Positions 36,717 through 46,063 of a DNA stretch of 64,000 bases are shown in pieces; the stretch's first letter is position 1; every line of letters begins with the position of its first letter. The translations under genes were made by a program, and so were the position numbers. This stretch comes from Gemmatimonadaceae bacterium (GTDB taxonomy: Bacteria > Gemmatimonadota > Gemmatimonadetes > Gemmatimonadales > Gemmatimonadaceae): contig JBBJNV010000005.1 in the NCBI GenBank assembly GCA_037721215.1, positions 1 to 64,000 of the forward strand, in the 5' to 3' direction. Under the pieces are notes generated by a model, which searched no databases, was not told the origin of the DNA, and saw only the letters and a program-made list of their open reading frames with translations.

Positions 36717-37394
36717 CCGTAACTGCTTGAGCCTCACCGCGCGAGCGAGAGCAACAATCTGCTCGACCTGCTCGTCCTGGCTAAGCGATGTGGTGTCGAT
36801 CAGGATTGCCTCACTCGCCATTCCGCTCTGTACGGCATCCATCTCGTCACGGCTGTTAATCGTCAATGTTTCAGCCGCGACCTCGTCCGGGCGAGGCTCG
36901 CGATCGAGCCGTTCGCGCAACCTCCGCCTGGCCCTTTCCGCCGGGTTTGCTATCAGAAAAATCTTCAGCGGCGCGTCGGGAAAGACGACCGTTCCGATGT
37001 CCCTTCCATCGACCACGACATCGTAATGCAGACCCGCCCTTCGCACTTCACCATTCACCCACTGGCGAATCGATCCCATTCTCGCCACCAGGGAAACGTT
37101 TCCAGTGACGTTGTCGCTTCGCAATTCGGCTTCGGCCGGCCGGCCATCGATCACGGGTGTGAACCCTGCTGCATTCGCTTCGAGAGTCACTGACCTTGCC
37201 GCATCGAGCACGGAACTTTCAGCCCAGCTCGATGGATCACCGCCTCTCATGGACCGCGCTGCCGTTGCGGCTCGATATAACGCGCCCGAATCAACGTGAC
37301 GAAAGCCGAGGATCCGCGCGACGCTCCTGGCTGTGGACGATTTGCCGGATGCTGCAGGTCCGTCGATTGCAATTGCCATCTTGTGGTCGGTCAT
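36684..37394 (-). CDS. cmk: cytidylate kinase
   Basis: Phosphorylates CMP and dCMP. The ATG at 37394 (MTDHKMAIAIDGPAASGKSS) puts the P-loop GPAASGKSST near the N-terminus as in the family; the frame remains open to 37481. Further motifs: GFRHVDSGALYRA, VVDGRDIGTVVFPDAPLKIFLIAN, and the LID-region RARRRLRERL. Lies between aroA and rpsA in the classical aroA-cmk-rpsA order, but both intervals carry plus-strand sequence. Confidence 0.95.
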   Translation of the reverse strand: MTDHKMAIAIDGPAASGKSSTARSVARILGFRHVDSGALYRAATAARSMRGGDPSSWAESSVLDAARSVTLEANAAGFTPVIDGRPAEAELRSDNVTGNVSLVARMGSIRQWVNGEVRRAGLHYDVVVDGRDIGTVVFPDAPLKIFLIANPAERARRRLRERLDREPRPDEVAAETLTINSRDEMDAVQSGMASEAILIDTTSLSQDEQVEQIVALARAVRLKQLRLNTPPETDRK

Positions 37395-37509
37395 GACAGA
37401 AACTATTACGGATCCAGGACCAACAGCAATTGACGATCGGCGACTTATTGAGGATCGAACAACCATTGTGACATGAACCATAGCTGGCGCCCTTGCCGAC
37501 CTGATAGCG

Positions 37510-38064
37510 GTGGTCGGGTTTCTCGCGCTTTACCTGCCGTTTGCCTTTCTCATCACGAAGGCACCGAATTACACGAGGCTTCTCGTCATCCTCCCATTCG
37601 TGAGCTATCTCGCGGGCACGGCCGTATGGCGGACATTGCACTGGTTGACGCGCCGTCGTGGCGAGCGCCACACGCGCGCCCGCGGGTTCGCGGTTGCTGG
37701 CGCAGCGTGTGGCGCAGTTTTCTTCATCGCTCTCTGGAACGTCAGAATTTTCAACGACTTTGCAACGCTCGGTCGTAAGGAAGGAAATGACGTGGGAAGC
37801 ACAGCACGCTACGTCGAAGCGAGGAAGAACGTCGCAAACCACACATGGGTTCTCGCAGCAGACAAGAACTATCCCTACTACAGTTGGGGACAAGCATGGC
37901 AGTGGAAGGACTGGGTGGGTTTCTTCGCAGGCCCCCACCAGACGATGCGAGTCCCTACCATCGATGAGCTCGGCAAGCTCGATCTGCCTGGAGCTTTTAC
38001 CGTCTTCATCAGCCGGTCTGCCTGGGAATTTGACGGCGCCGCTTTTCGGGCTCGCCAACAGTAA
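37510..38064 (+). pseudogene. C-terminal fragment of a membrane glycosyltransferase-like protein
   Basis: About 184 codons opening with GTG; the frame is closed upstream by TGA at about 37473. It holds two or three hydrophobic helices (VVGFLALYLPFAFLI, YTRLLVILPFVSYLAGTAVW, FAVAGAACGAVFFIALW) followed by a soluble tail (TWVLAADKNYPYYSWGQAW). This looks like the last part of a multi-pass ArnT/PMT-type glycosyltransferase whose N-terminal catalytic half is missing. Lodged between aroA and cmk on the opposite strand, so probably a relic. A short functional membrane protein cannot be excluded. Confidence 0.5.
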
Positions 38065-38205
38065 GTCCTGAAACCCGTTACACCCGATGCGCGGTTGCTG
38101 GCTGTAGAAATACAACCCAAGAGATGACGCAATAGAGACATGCGCTGGCTCACGGCGTCGAATGATATACGTCGTGACTCCGGGAACCCATCGCCGCGGT
38201 AATGG

Positions 38206-39465
38206 TCACATGCTGCAGACGGCTTCCAGATCGCTCCAGAATTCGGGATAGGAAACCGCGACACAATCGCGGTCATCCACCTCGATTTGATTGCCCGGCA
38301 GTGCTGCCAATACCCCGAACGACATTGCGATGCGGTGATCCCCACGCGTGACTACGCGGCCGCTAAGCGCGCGTCGCGTACCGTACACGCGGAAACCATC
38401 AGCCGTCTCTTCTGCCTCTGCACCGATCGCGCGCAGATTCGACACGAGCGTTGCGATTCGGTCGCTTTCCTTCACTCTCAGCTCGGCGGCGCCGGATATT
38501 TCGAGGTTGACACCCGCCGCAGCGGCGACACAGCCGAGCAGCGGAATCTCGTCGATCATCGACGGAACACGATCGCCTCCTGCCCTGAACCCTCGCAAAT
38601 AAGCAGGTGCTGCCACCACAGTCGCGACGTCGTCGCCCGCCACGCAGCGTTTGCCGACGTATCTCACCGATCCCCCCATTTGGCGCAGGACCTCGAAGAA
38701 ACCAGTGCGTGTTGGATTGATGCAGACATCTGGAAGTCGAACTTCGCCCTCGCTTGCCAGGCTTGCCAATGCCGTGAGGTAAACCGCGGATGACGGATCC
38801 GCGGGGACATCGATGTCGAGTGGCGCGAGTTCCTGAACCGGCGACAATGAAATGCTCAGATTGTCGACCGTGATGGGCACTCGGAGCGATGCAAGCATAC
38901 GCTCTGTGTGATCCCTCGACTTGCCCGACTCTCGCACCGAAACCGGCACACGCGCTACAAGGGCGGCCAGCAAAATTGCGCTTTTTGTTTGAGCACTTGC
39001 CGCTCGGGTACTCCACGCCAGTCCCAACAGATTTCCACCATGCACCGTCATCGGCAGCCTGTCGCCGCGCTCGAACTCAAAGCGCGCTCCCATGGCGGTA
39101 AGCGGATCGGCGATACGTTGCATTGGCCTCTGGCTTAGACTTGCATCGCCCTCAAACCGCGAAGCAAATGAGCACGCGGATACGACACCAGCCAGCAGGC
39201 GCGCGGTGGTACCGCTGTTGCCGCATTGGAGAGCGGCGTGCGAAGCGACAAGACCCTGCAGGCCGACACCGGAGATCGTGATTTCCCCGGAGAGATCTGG
39301 TACGTCAACGCCGAGTTGGCGGAGCACGCCGGCGGTCGACCGTACGTCGTCCGAAAGCAGGATACCGCGAATATGAGACTTGCCGGTCGCGAGGGCGGCA
39401 AGGATCAGTGCACGATGAGAAATCGACTTGTCGCCGGGCACGCGGACAGTGCCGCGCATTTTCAC
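38206..39465 (-). CDS. aroA: 3-phosphoshikimate 1-carboxyvinyltransferase (EPSP synthase)
   Basis: Shikimate pathway. 419 residues with VPGDKSISHRALILAALATG, the QCGNSGTTARLLAG motif, SRDHTERML, and IPLLGCVAAAAG... with the catalytic Asp in PSMIDEIPLLG. The start is GTG at 39465 (overlapping the dapD stop by GTGA) or ATG at 39459. Full length. Confidence 0.97.
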   Translation of the reverse strand: MKMRGTVRVPGDKSISHRALILAALATGKSHIRGILLSDDVRSTAGVLRQLGVDVPDLSGEITISGVGLQGLVASHAALQCGNSGTTARLLAGVVSACSFASRFEGDASLSQRPMQRIADPLTAMGARFEFERGDRLPMTVHGGNLLGLAWSTRAASAQTKSAILLAALVARVPVSVRESGKSRDHTERMLASLRVPITVDNLSISLSPVQELAPLDIDVPADPSSAVYLTALASLASEGEVRLPDVCINPTRTGFFEVLRQMGGSVRYVGKRCVAGDDVATVVAAPAYLRGFRAGGDRVPSMIDEIPLLGCVAAAAGVNLEISGAAELRVKESDRIATLVSNLRAIGAEAEETADGFRVYGTRRALSGRVVTRGDHRIAMSFGVLAALPGNQIEVDDRDCVAVSYPEFWSDLEAVCSM

Positions 39466-40385
39466 CTGAGCCAGCTCTCGAGCGCGGTCGAGGTGTCTGT
39501 CTTGTCATCGCGGTACTTCACGATCACCGGCGTCTGGAGCGACAAACCCTCTCCCTTCCCCCAATCCGACGTGACATGCCGTGCGCCAGGAACCACCACT
39601 GCATTCTCAGGAATGATGAGCGGCTGTTCGGAACTCCCCTTATACACGGTTTCCCGAACCAGGTCGAACACCGGCGTTCCGCGGGTCAACACAACTCCAG
39701 CACCAATTACCGCGCGCTTCCGAACCACGGTGCCTTCATAAATTCCGCAGTTTCCCCCGATGATGACGTCGTCCTCGACGACGACCGGCGAAGCGTTCAC
39801 CGGCTCGAGTACGCCGCCAATCTGAGCAGCGGCGCTGAGATGTACACGCTCTCCAACCTGCGCGCACGACCCAACCAGCGCATGCGAATCGACCATCGTC
39901 CCCGCGCCGACATATGCTCCAACGTTGATATACATGGGCGGCATGCAGACGACTCCCTTCGCAACGAAGGCTCCCCTTCTGATGGCGGACCCGCCGGGTA
40001 CGACGCGCACAGCGTCGGTCAGCTGGAGGGCCCGCAGCGGGTAAGTGTCCTTATCGAAAAATCTGAAAGTCGCGCTCGCGCCGCGCCCTTTTCCGTCCGG
40101 AGTACCGCGAGTCTCCGTAACATCGGCCTGCGCCACCTCGCTCGGTGACATGTCTATGAGTTCTCCAATCTGGAAGCCGAGCAGAATTCCGCGCTTCACC
40201 CAGGGCACGGCATGCCAGACTCCACTTGCGTCGCATCGCGCTGCGCGCGCTTCACCCCTTTCCAGCGCATCGAGCAGCTCTTCCACCAGCGCTCGCGCAC
40301 CAGAGGGCGCTCCCCCCACGGCGATCTCGCCGAGTGCACGGTCGATCCGCGACTGAAGAGTGAGCTCCATTCGCACAGGGGTCAT
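39462..40385 (-). CDS. dapD: 2,3,4,5-tetrahydropyridine-2,6-dicarboxylate N-succinyltransferase
   Basis: Succinylase branch of lysine/DAP synthesis. The ATG at 40385 overlaps the dapA stop (ATGA), giving 307 residues. Left-handed beta-helix hexapeptide repeats are clear (GVVCMPPMYINVGAYVGAGTMVDSHALVGSCAQVGERVHLSAAAQIGGVLEP). An N-terminal helical domain (LQSRIDRALGEIA) and the C-terminal loop with VFDLVRETVYKGSSEQPLIIPENAVVVPGAR fit the family. The longer frame to 40604 only overlaps dapA. Confidence 0.95.
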   Translation of the reverse strand: MTPVRMELTLQSRIDRALGEIAVGGAPSGARALVEELLDALERGEARAARCDASGVWHAVPWVKRGILLGFQIGELIDMSPSEVAQADVTETRGTPDGKGRGASATFRFFDKDTYPLRALQLTDAVRVVPGGSAIRRGAFVAKGVVCMPPMYINVGAYVGAGTMVDSHALVGSCAQVGERVHLSAAAQIGGVLEPVNASPVVVEDDVIIGGNCGIYEGTVVRKRAVIGAGVVLTRGTPVFDLVRETVYKGSSEQPLIIPENAVVVPGARHVTSDWGKGEGLSLQTPVIVKYRDDKTDTSTALESWLR

Positions 40386-41287
40386 GGCATCGCGCCGGCG
40401 TCTTTTAGCGCGTCGGTGAGGCGGGCCGCATGGACACTGAGCATAGGCACCAGTGGAAGCCGCAGCACGTTGTCGATTTTCCCCATGGCTGTCAGGGCAG
40501 CCTTGGCCGGGATGGGATTCGACTCGATGAATGCCATGGTCGTCCATGCCGACAGACGTTTCGATATGGCACGAGCTTGAAGGAGATCGCCTTTGTCGCA
40601 ACACTCTACCTGCCGCGCCGTCAACCTGGGTGTGACGTTCGACGTGACCGAGATGACGCCATCGCCTCCCTCTCCCATCACCGCGAGCGTCAGCGCATCA
40701 TCGCCGGACAGCACGCTGAACTGTTCCGGCCGATTCCGGATTATCTCGGCAATCTGCACCAGATTGCCGGAGGCTTCCTTCACCGCGGTGATGTTCTCGT
40801 GCTCCGCGAGCTCGAGAGTTGTTCCGGCCTCGACATTGCTGCCCGTTCGCCCGGGCACGTTGTACACGATCAACGGAAGGTCAACCGCGTCGGCGATCGC
40901 GCGAAAGTGTGCAACGATGCCGCGCTGCGGCGGCTTGTTGTACATCGGTGACGTATGAAGCAGATGAGTTGCGCCGACGGCCTGCATCTCGCGCGAAATC
41001 GCAATCGCCTTTTTCGTGTCGTTCGAGCCAGCACCCGCAACCACTGGCACTCGGCCCGCGACCTGGTCGACCGTGATCGCCACAACCCGTCTGTGCTCGT
41101 CAGCTGACAGCGTTGCCGCTTCTCCGGTCGATCCGCACGGCACGAGGAAGTGAATGCCCTCGTCGATCTGCCATTCGATCAGGGCTCTCATCCGCCGCTC
41201 GTCCACCTGGCCATCGGCGGTGAATGGAGTGACGAGGGCAGTTCCGCAGCCTCGAAGTATTACGCGCTCACGCGCGTCCAGACGCAT
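40382..41287 (-). CDS. dapA: 4-hydroxy-tetrahydrodipicolinate synthase
   Basis: Condenses pyruvate with aspartate semialdehyde. About 301 residues from the ATG at 41287, which overlaps the dapB 3' end. Motifs: GCGTALVTPF, FLVPCGSTGEAATLS, TSPMYNKPPQRG (catalytic Tyr), YNVPGRTG, and the Schiff-base lysine in ITAVKEASGN. The GVISVTSNV segment is standard. The frame upstream to 41377 is not conserved. Confidence 0.96.
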   Translation of the reverse strand: MRLDARERVILRGCGTALVTPFTADGQVDERRMRALIEWQIDEGIHFLVPCGSTGEAATLSADEHRRVVAITVDQVAGRVPVVAGAGSNDTKKAIAISREMQAVGATHLLHTSPMYNKPPQRGIVAHFRAIADAVDLPLIVYNVPGRTGSNVEAGTTLELAEHENITAVKEASGNLVQIAEIIRNRPEQFSVLSGDDALTLAVMGEGGDGVISVTSNVTPRLTARQVECCDKGDLLQARAISKRLSAWTTMAFIESNPIPAKAALTAMGKIDNVLRLPLVPMLSVHAARLTDALKDAGAMP

Positions 41288-41292
41288 CTCGA

Positions 41293-42018
41293 TCACTGGC
41301 TTGCATCCTCCCCGGAGGGCGCCGAAAACCCGAGCACATCGCGCATTGTGAAAACTCCCTTTTTGCCAATGAGCCATTGCGCTGCACGTAGCGCGCCGTC
41401 CGCGAACACTCGTCTGTCCCGTGCCTCGTGTCGCATGGTGATCTGTTCGAACGGTCCGTCGAAGATCAGCTCATGAGTGCCGGGAACCGAACCCGTTCGC
41501 ACGCTCGTCACAGGGATCGTCCGGTCCAGCGGGCCCTGCATTGCTGCGACAATTGCGATCGCTGTACCTGATGGAGCGTCCTTTTTCGCGGAGTGATGCG
41601 TCTCCACCAGATGCGCGGCGAACTCAGGGGTCGCAGCCATGATCAGGGCGGCCTGCCGTGCCAGCTCCGTGAACAACGTCACGCCAATGGAGAAATTGGG
41701 CGCCCAGAGCAGTGCGCCGCCGCGCTCGATTGCGGCCGCCGTGACAAAAGGCAGCGAATTGTACCAGCCAGTGGTGCCGACGACGATCGGGACGCCGTCG
41801 CTGATGCATGCCATGATATTGTTCACTGCCGAACCCGGTTCGGTGAACTCGATCGCGACATCGGGATCGCCGAGCGACCGCCGCGAGATGCCGTCTCCGT
41901 TTCGGTTGTGCGCTTCGTCGAGCATCGCCGACACCTGCCAGCCCCGCTCCTGGGTCATCTGCGCAATCGTACTCCCCATCTTTCCGTCACCGATAATCGC
42001 GATATGGGGCGTGTTCAC
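41293..42018 (-). CDS. dapB: 4-hydroxy-tetrahydrodipicolinate reductase
   Basis: 241 residues, GTG start overlapping lysC by GTGA. The nucleotide-binding site IAIIGDGKMGSTIAQ, VGTTGWY (substrate-binding region), the signature LVETHHSAKKDAPSGTA and the C-terminal REGDR-like stretch (TMRHEARDRRVFADGALRAAQWL) are intact. Second dedicated step of DAP synthesis. Slightly shorter than E. coli DapB, as in several other phyla. Confidence 0.95.
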   Translation of the reverse strand: MNTPHIAIIGDGKMGSTIAQMTQERGWQVSAMLDEAHNRNGDGISRRSLGDPDVAIEFTEPGSAVNNIMACISDGVPIVVGTTGWYNSLPFVTAAAIERGGALLWAPNFSIGVTLFTELARQAALIMAATPEFAAHLVETHHSAKKDAPSGTAIAIVAAMQGPLDRTIPVTSVRTGSVPGTHELIFDGPFEQITMRHEARDRRVFADGALRAAQWLIGKKGVFTMRDVLGFSAPSGEDASQ

Positions 42019-43373
42019 GTTCTGCCGGCTCCAAAGAATTCGCGATGGAGATTGACTATTGCCGGGGTCACCTGGTCTGCGTCCACGATCAGCGTCAGGT
42101 TGATGCCCGTCGCACTGAGCGACATCATGTGCACCTTTGTATTGCCCAGCGCCATCAGCGCACGACCCATGGCGCCGCCCGCATCGCGAATTCCAGCGCC
42201 GACAATCGCGACGATTCCCCGGTTGCGCTCGATCGACACATCACCCAGCGACCGCAGGTCGACCAGAAGCGCGTCGAGATGGGCGGGGTCGTCGATCGTC
42301 ACCGACACCGATACTTCAGATGTAGCGACGACGTCCACCGAGGTGAGATGGCGTTCGAAGATTTCGAACACCCGCCTGAGGAATCCATGGGCGAGAAGCA
42401 TTCGTGCCGCGGTAACCTTGAGAACGGTGATATCGCTTTTTCCCGCAATGGCGCTCACCGGCCGGTGTGGCGCATCGAACGTGATTCGCGTTCCCTTCCC
42501 CTCCGCCCGGCGCGAATTGTACACAAATACCGGAATGCCCAAACGTACCGCCGGCGCAATGGTATTCGGATGCAGCACCTTTGCCCCGAACGACGCAAGC
42601 TCGGACGCTTCGTCAAACCTGATCTGCTCGATCAGCTGCGCGCCCTCGACGACTCGTGGATCCGCCGTGAGCATGCCATCGACATCGGTCCAGATTTCGA
42701 TTGCGTCCGCGCCGAGTGCTGCGCCGACGAGTGATGCGGTGTAGTCCGAGCCGCCGCGTCCGAGAGTCGTCGTCGTTCCTCCGGCGGTAGCACCGATAAA
42801 GCCGCCCATCACCGGAATCCTGCCCTGCTGCACCAGCGGCTGCACGATCTCACGGCATCGTTCAGCGATTGCCTCTGTCTGAGGTTCGGCCTCCATGAAG
42901 CAACCATCGGTGATCATGACTTCGCGCGCATCGACGAGCTCCGCCGGCAGACCCGCCCTCTGGAAATACGCAGTCACAAGCTGCGACGAAAGCTGTTCTC
43001 CGAAAGACGCTATGGTGTCGAGGGATCTGGGGGTTACGTGCCCGAGCGTCGACAGCGCCTCGGCAAGGTGCGCAAGCTCGTCGAACATTGCACTCAGCTC
43101 ACCCGCCACATCGGCTGCCGTGCTGGAATCTCCGAGCAGCGATTCGCACGCCTGGAGATGCCGGTCGCGGAGCGTTTCGACTCCGCGAAGCGCACCGATC
43201 AAATGTCCTTTCGCAGACTGTTCACCAACAGCTAGCAGCGAATTGGTTGCGCCGCCGAGGGCAGAGACGACGACAATCGGGCGGCGGTCGAGGCGTCCCC
43301 TGACAATATCGGCCGCGCGCTCGATGGCCGCAGAATCGCCCACTGACGTGCCACCGAACTTGACGACGATCAC
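42015..43373 (-). CDS. lysC: aspartate kinase
   Basis: 452 residues, GTG start (GTGATCGTC) overlapping the asd stop. The kinase domain opens with VVKFGGTSVGDS and contains VMGGFIGATAGGTTTTLGRGGSDYTAS. Two C-terminal ACT domains (ITVLKVTAARMLLAHGFLRRVFEIFERHLTSVDVVATSEVSVSVTI and GIVAIVGAGIRDAGGAMGRALMALGNTKVHMMSLSATGINLTLIV) predict feedback inhibition by lysine and/or threonine. Full-length fused alpha chain. Confidence 0.96.
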   Translation of the reverse strand: MIVVKFGGTSVGDSAAIERAADIVRGRLDRRPIVVVSALGGATNSLLAVGEQSAKGHLIGALRGVETLRDRHLQACESLLGDSSTAADVAGELSAMFDELAHLAEALSTLGHVTPRSLDTIASFGEQLSSQLVTAYFQRAGLPAELVDAREVMITDGCFMEAEPQTEAIAERCREIVQPLVQQGRIPVMGGFIGATAGGTTTTLGRGGSDYTASLVGAALGADAIEIWTDVDGMLTADPRVVEGAQLIEQIRFDEASELASFGAKVLHPNTIAPAVRLGIPVFVYNSRRAEGKGTRITFDAPHRPVSAIAGKSDITVLKVTAARMLLAHGFLRRVFEIFERHLTSVDVVATSEVSVSVTIDDPAHLDALLVDLRSLGDVSIERNRGIVAIVGAGIRDAGGAMGRALMALGNTKVHMMSLSATGINLTLIVDADQVTPAIVNLHREFFGAGRT

Positions 43374-44449
43374 GCGCGAGCGAGCCGGCCCGTGGCCATG
43401 AGAAGTTCGGCGTTGAGCACCGAGCCGCCGGCCGCACCGCGAATCGTGTTATGACCGAGTGCGACGAGCCGAATGTGCAACACGCTGTCGTCGCGTACAC
43501 GGCCGACCGTGACCGTCATTCCGTTGCCGGCGTTAACGTCGCGCCGTGGCTGGGGGCGGTCTGGCGCATCAGTGACCAGGAGAGGGTATTCGGGACGGCC
43601 TGGAAGTGTCCACGTCGCTTCTGCCCCCCTCCACTGGCGCAAGGTCTCCACCGCCTGCTCTGCCGTCGGGCGTTCTCTGAATGAAATGGTGGCACACACA
43701 GTATGTCCGTGTTCCACCGCCACACGGTTCGTCTGCGCGCTGACGCGCATATCGGCATCCGTCACCGATCCATTTTCGAAACGTCCCAGCAGCTTGAGCA
43801 TTTCGCGCTCGAGCTTGGGCTCTTCATCCGCGATGTACGGAATGACGTTGCCGAGAATATCGAGCGATGGGACACCTGGATATCCAGCGCCTGACACTGC
43901 CTGCATCGTCGTCAGAAAAAGCGTCTCAATTCCGAATCGTTCATGAAGCGGTGCCAATGCCAGCGCCGCCACCGTCGCCGCGCAATTCGCGTTGGTGACA
44001 ATCGCGCCGCTCCACCCGCGGTTGGCACGCTGACAATCGATCAACTGCAGATGGTCGGCATTTACTTCGGCGATTACGAGCGGGACATCAGCGTCCATGC
44101 GAAAATTCTTCGCGTTGCTCAGGACGAATCGGCCGGCCTCGGCGAACGTGCGTTCGGCCTCACCCGCAACCGACGAGTCGAGCGCTGAAAAAACTATCGG
44201 CGCTGTCACCTTTGCGGGATCAACGGGGAGGACCGTCATTCCGGCAACGGCCGGGGGCATCGCGCCCTCGAGCCATTTCGCCGCCTCGTCGTAACGCTTG
44301 CCAGCACTTCTCTCGGACGCCGCCAGCTCGGCGACCTCGAACCAGGGATGATTCGCCAGCAGCCGAGCGAATGTCTGTCCAACCGTCCCCGTCGCACCAA
44401 GGATTGCCACCGGCAACCGCCTGCCGCTAAATGGAACGGGAGCGTTCAC
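43370..44449 (-). CDS. asd: aspartate-semialdehyde dehydrogenase
   Basis: 359 residues from a GTG at 44449 (overlaps the dapE stop). The NADP-binding loop VAILGATGTVGQTFARLL and the catalytic cysteine in TNANCAATVAAL are clear; the QAVSGAGYPGVPSLDILGNVIPYI segment places it in the archaeal/fungal-type ASADH group rather than the E. coli type. The longer frame to 44581 reads into dapE and lacks similarity. Confidence 0.93.
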   Translation of the reverse strand: MNAPVPFSGRRLPVAILGATGTVGQTFARLLANHPWFEVAELAASERSAGKRYDEAAKWLEGAMPPAVAGMTVLPVDPAKVTAPIVFSALDSSVAGEAERTFAEAGRFVLSNAKNFRMDADVPLVIAEVNADHLQLIDCQRANRGWSGAIVTNANCAATVAALALAPLHERFGIETLFLTTMQAVSGAGYPGVPSLDILGNVIPYIADEEPKLEREMLKLLGRFENGSVTDADMRVSAQTNRVAVEHGHTVCATISFRERPTAEQAVETLRQWRGAEATWTLPGRPEYPLLVTDAPDRPQPRRDVNAGNGMTVTVGRVRDDSVLHIRLVALGHNTIRGAAGGSVLNAELLMATGRLARA

Positions 44450-45441
44450 GCTGAAAGCAGATGACGCGCGATGCGCTCGTAAGCATCGACGCTCGACCGG
44501 AGCTCGTTGATATCGACATACTCGTCCGGGGTGTGCGCAACGTGGATCGAGCCGGGCCCGAACATGAGTGGCGTGCCCCACCGCGAGAGCAGCGGTATGT
44601 CCGATGTATAGGCCATTGGTGCGGTGTCGAATCCAGGCACCGTGTGAAAATGTTGAGCGGGGATGTACGACCCAAACTCCACTTCGGCACGGCCCTCCGC
44701 CCAGTCGCCGACCATCTTCCGAATCGGCTCTACATCGCCAACGAGGCGAATCATCATCTCTGCTTCTGCATGGGCCGGGATGATATTTGCCGCGGTTCCG
44801 CCCCGCAGCACTCCAATGTTCACCGTTGTCTCGCCCAGCACCGGATCGTTGGGAAGTGGCAGTTCCCTGATCGTCGGAAGCAGCTCCAGCATCGGCTCGA
44901 TTGCCGATTGCCCCAGATGCGGATACGCGGAATGAGCCTCGCGCCCACGCGTGCGGACGATCACGCGCAACGATCCTTTGGCGCCACTGGCAAGCTTGCT
45001 CTCAGTGGGTTCGCCGTTCACGAGAAACCGGCTGGTGGGTGAAAGATTGTTGGCGGCACGCGCCCCATCGGAGCCTTTCTCTTCGCCGACGACAAACAGG
45101 AGATCGATGCGCCGTTCGCCCGCTTCGACAAGTCTGTCGGCGGTTGCGAGCATCGCGGCGGCAATCCCTTTGGCATCGCAGGCTCCGCGGCCGTACAGCC
45201 GGTCGCCCTCCAGCCGCGGGACGAGATGCGGCGCCACCGTATCTAGATGGGTCGAGAGTGTCACACCGCCGCCGTCGCGGGACGCCCAGATGTTTCCTCG
45301 CCCCTTCGATACTTCCTGCACCGTGACGTTCCACCCGCGCGCTACGAGCCAGCGGGAAACGAAATCCACCACCGCGCTTTCACTCGACGAGAGGGACGGA
45401 ATTGCGAGCAGCTCGGCGGCAAGTGCGACAACGTCGGTCAT
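44446..45441 (-). CDS. dapE: succinyl-diaminopimelate desuccinylase-like M20 peptidase
   Basis: 331 residues, ATG start. The M20 zinc-peptidase signature is present: STHLDTVAPHLVPRLEGDRLYGRGACDAKG (His and bridging Asp), VVGEEKGSDGA (catalytic and zinc Glu), and the C-terminal MFGPGSIHVAHTPDEYVDI (last His). Somewhat short for DapE, closer in length to LysK/ArgE-type deacylases, but its place as first gene of the dap operon supports desuccinylation. It would follow dapD and an unlinked aminotransferase. Confidence 0.85.
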   Translation of the reverse strand: MTDVVALAAELLAIPSLSSSESAVVDFVSRWLVARGWNVTVQEVSKGRGNIWASRDGGGVTLSTHLDTVAPHLVPRLEGDRLYGRGACDAKGIAAAMLATADRLVEAGERRIDLLFVVGEEKGSDGARAANNLSPTSRFLVNGEPTESKLASGAKGSLRVIVRTRGREAHSAYPHLGQSAIEPMLELLPTIRELPLPNDPVLGETTVNIGVLRGGTAANIIPAHAEAEMMIRLVGDVEPIRKMVGDWAEGRAEVEFGSYIPAQHFHTVPGFDTAPMAYTSDIPLLSRWGTPLMFGPGSIHVAHTPDEYVDINELRSSVDAYERIARHLLSA

Positions 45442-45456
45442 TGCGAGAAGTTACAC

Positions 45457-45499
45457 GAATGCAAAGGCGCGGGCGATGCTGCCCCGCGCCCTTGCATTC
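45457..45499 (-). promoter_or_regulatory. strong hairpin immediately before the dap operon
   Basis: A 17-bp stem with a single A-C mismatch (halves GAATGCAAAGGCGCGGG and CCCGCGCCCTTGCATTC) and a 9-nt loop, ending 15 bp before the dapE ATG and 34 bp after the preceding gene. No U-run follows on the minus strand, so it may be a leaky terminator, an RNA processing site or a translational leader. It is not a lysine riboswitch, which is far larger. Confidence 0.6.
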
Positions 45500-45532
45500 A
45501 GCGGCTGCGCTGCGGTGCCGCCACAGGATGGC

Positions 45533-46063
45533 TCAGACGCGCGACGGGCTGGGAATATCCCGCGTTGTGTCGAAGGTCGCGTCGGGCGCAATGTCTCTGA
45601 CGTGTTCGACAAAGATCTGCTGTACGAGGCGATTGGCCTCACGACTGTAGTCATCATGATCCTTTTCGCCGGTTTCGCCGATCTGCGCCAGCTCCGCGTT
45701 GCCGAGAGTTCGTCCCGCATCGCGAAACGTCTTGAAAGTATCTTCGGACTGCCGTGACATGACGATGTCGCCAACAAGTCTCAGGAAATCACTTTCCCGC
45801 ACTGAGTCGGCAAGATCGCGTGCTTTGCCAAGCATTGCGCCGAGTACTTTCTTCCCCGCGCCGGCTTCAGCACCGAGAGTCTGCTGATACGACTCGAGCA
45901 TGCGCTGATGCTCCCGCATTTTGGGCAGGTAGCGGCTGCAGAGGTCGCGGAAGCGAATATCTTCAGCCTGTCCTTCGTGATCCTTGAGTGCTTCGAGAAA
46001 GGTCTGATGCTGCATGACTGCATTGTTGACCTGGCTTTTGAGAAAATCGTTGCCCCGATCCAT
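45533..46063 (-). CDS. hypothetical helical protein, possible ferritin-like bundle
   Basis: 176 residues from the ATG at 46063, which has AGGAG at good spacing; the frame is open to 46174. Sequence is almost entirely amphipathic helix (DFLKSQVNNAVMQHQTFLEALKDHEGQAEDIRFRDLCSRYLPKMREHQRMLESYQQTLG ...), with regularly spaced H, E and D as in ferritin-like four-helix bundles, and a disordered tail. Cytosolic. Family not recognised with certainty. Confidence 0.65.
   Translation of the reverse strand: MDRGNDFLKSQVNNAVMQHQTFLEALKDHEGQAEDIRFRDLCSRYLPKMREHQRMLESYQQTLGAEAGAGKKVLGAMLGKARDLADSVRESDFLRLVGDIVMSRQSEDTFKTFRDAGRTLGNAELAQIGETGEKDHDDYSREANRLVQQIFVEHVRDIAPDATFDTTRDIPSPSRV

Noticed and set aside
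41593-42744. 383-codon plus-strand frame opposite dapB/lysC
   Set aside because: It lies entirely antisense to two well-supported enzymes and has low-complexity composition.
45442-45532. Lysine riboswitch before the dap operon
   Set aside because: Only about 90 bp are available and they are mostly one simple hairpin, not the multi-helix junction of a lysine riboswitch.
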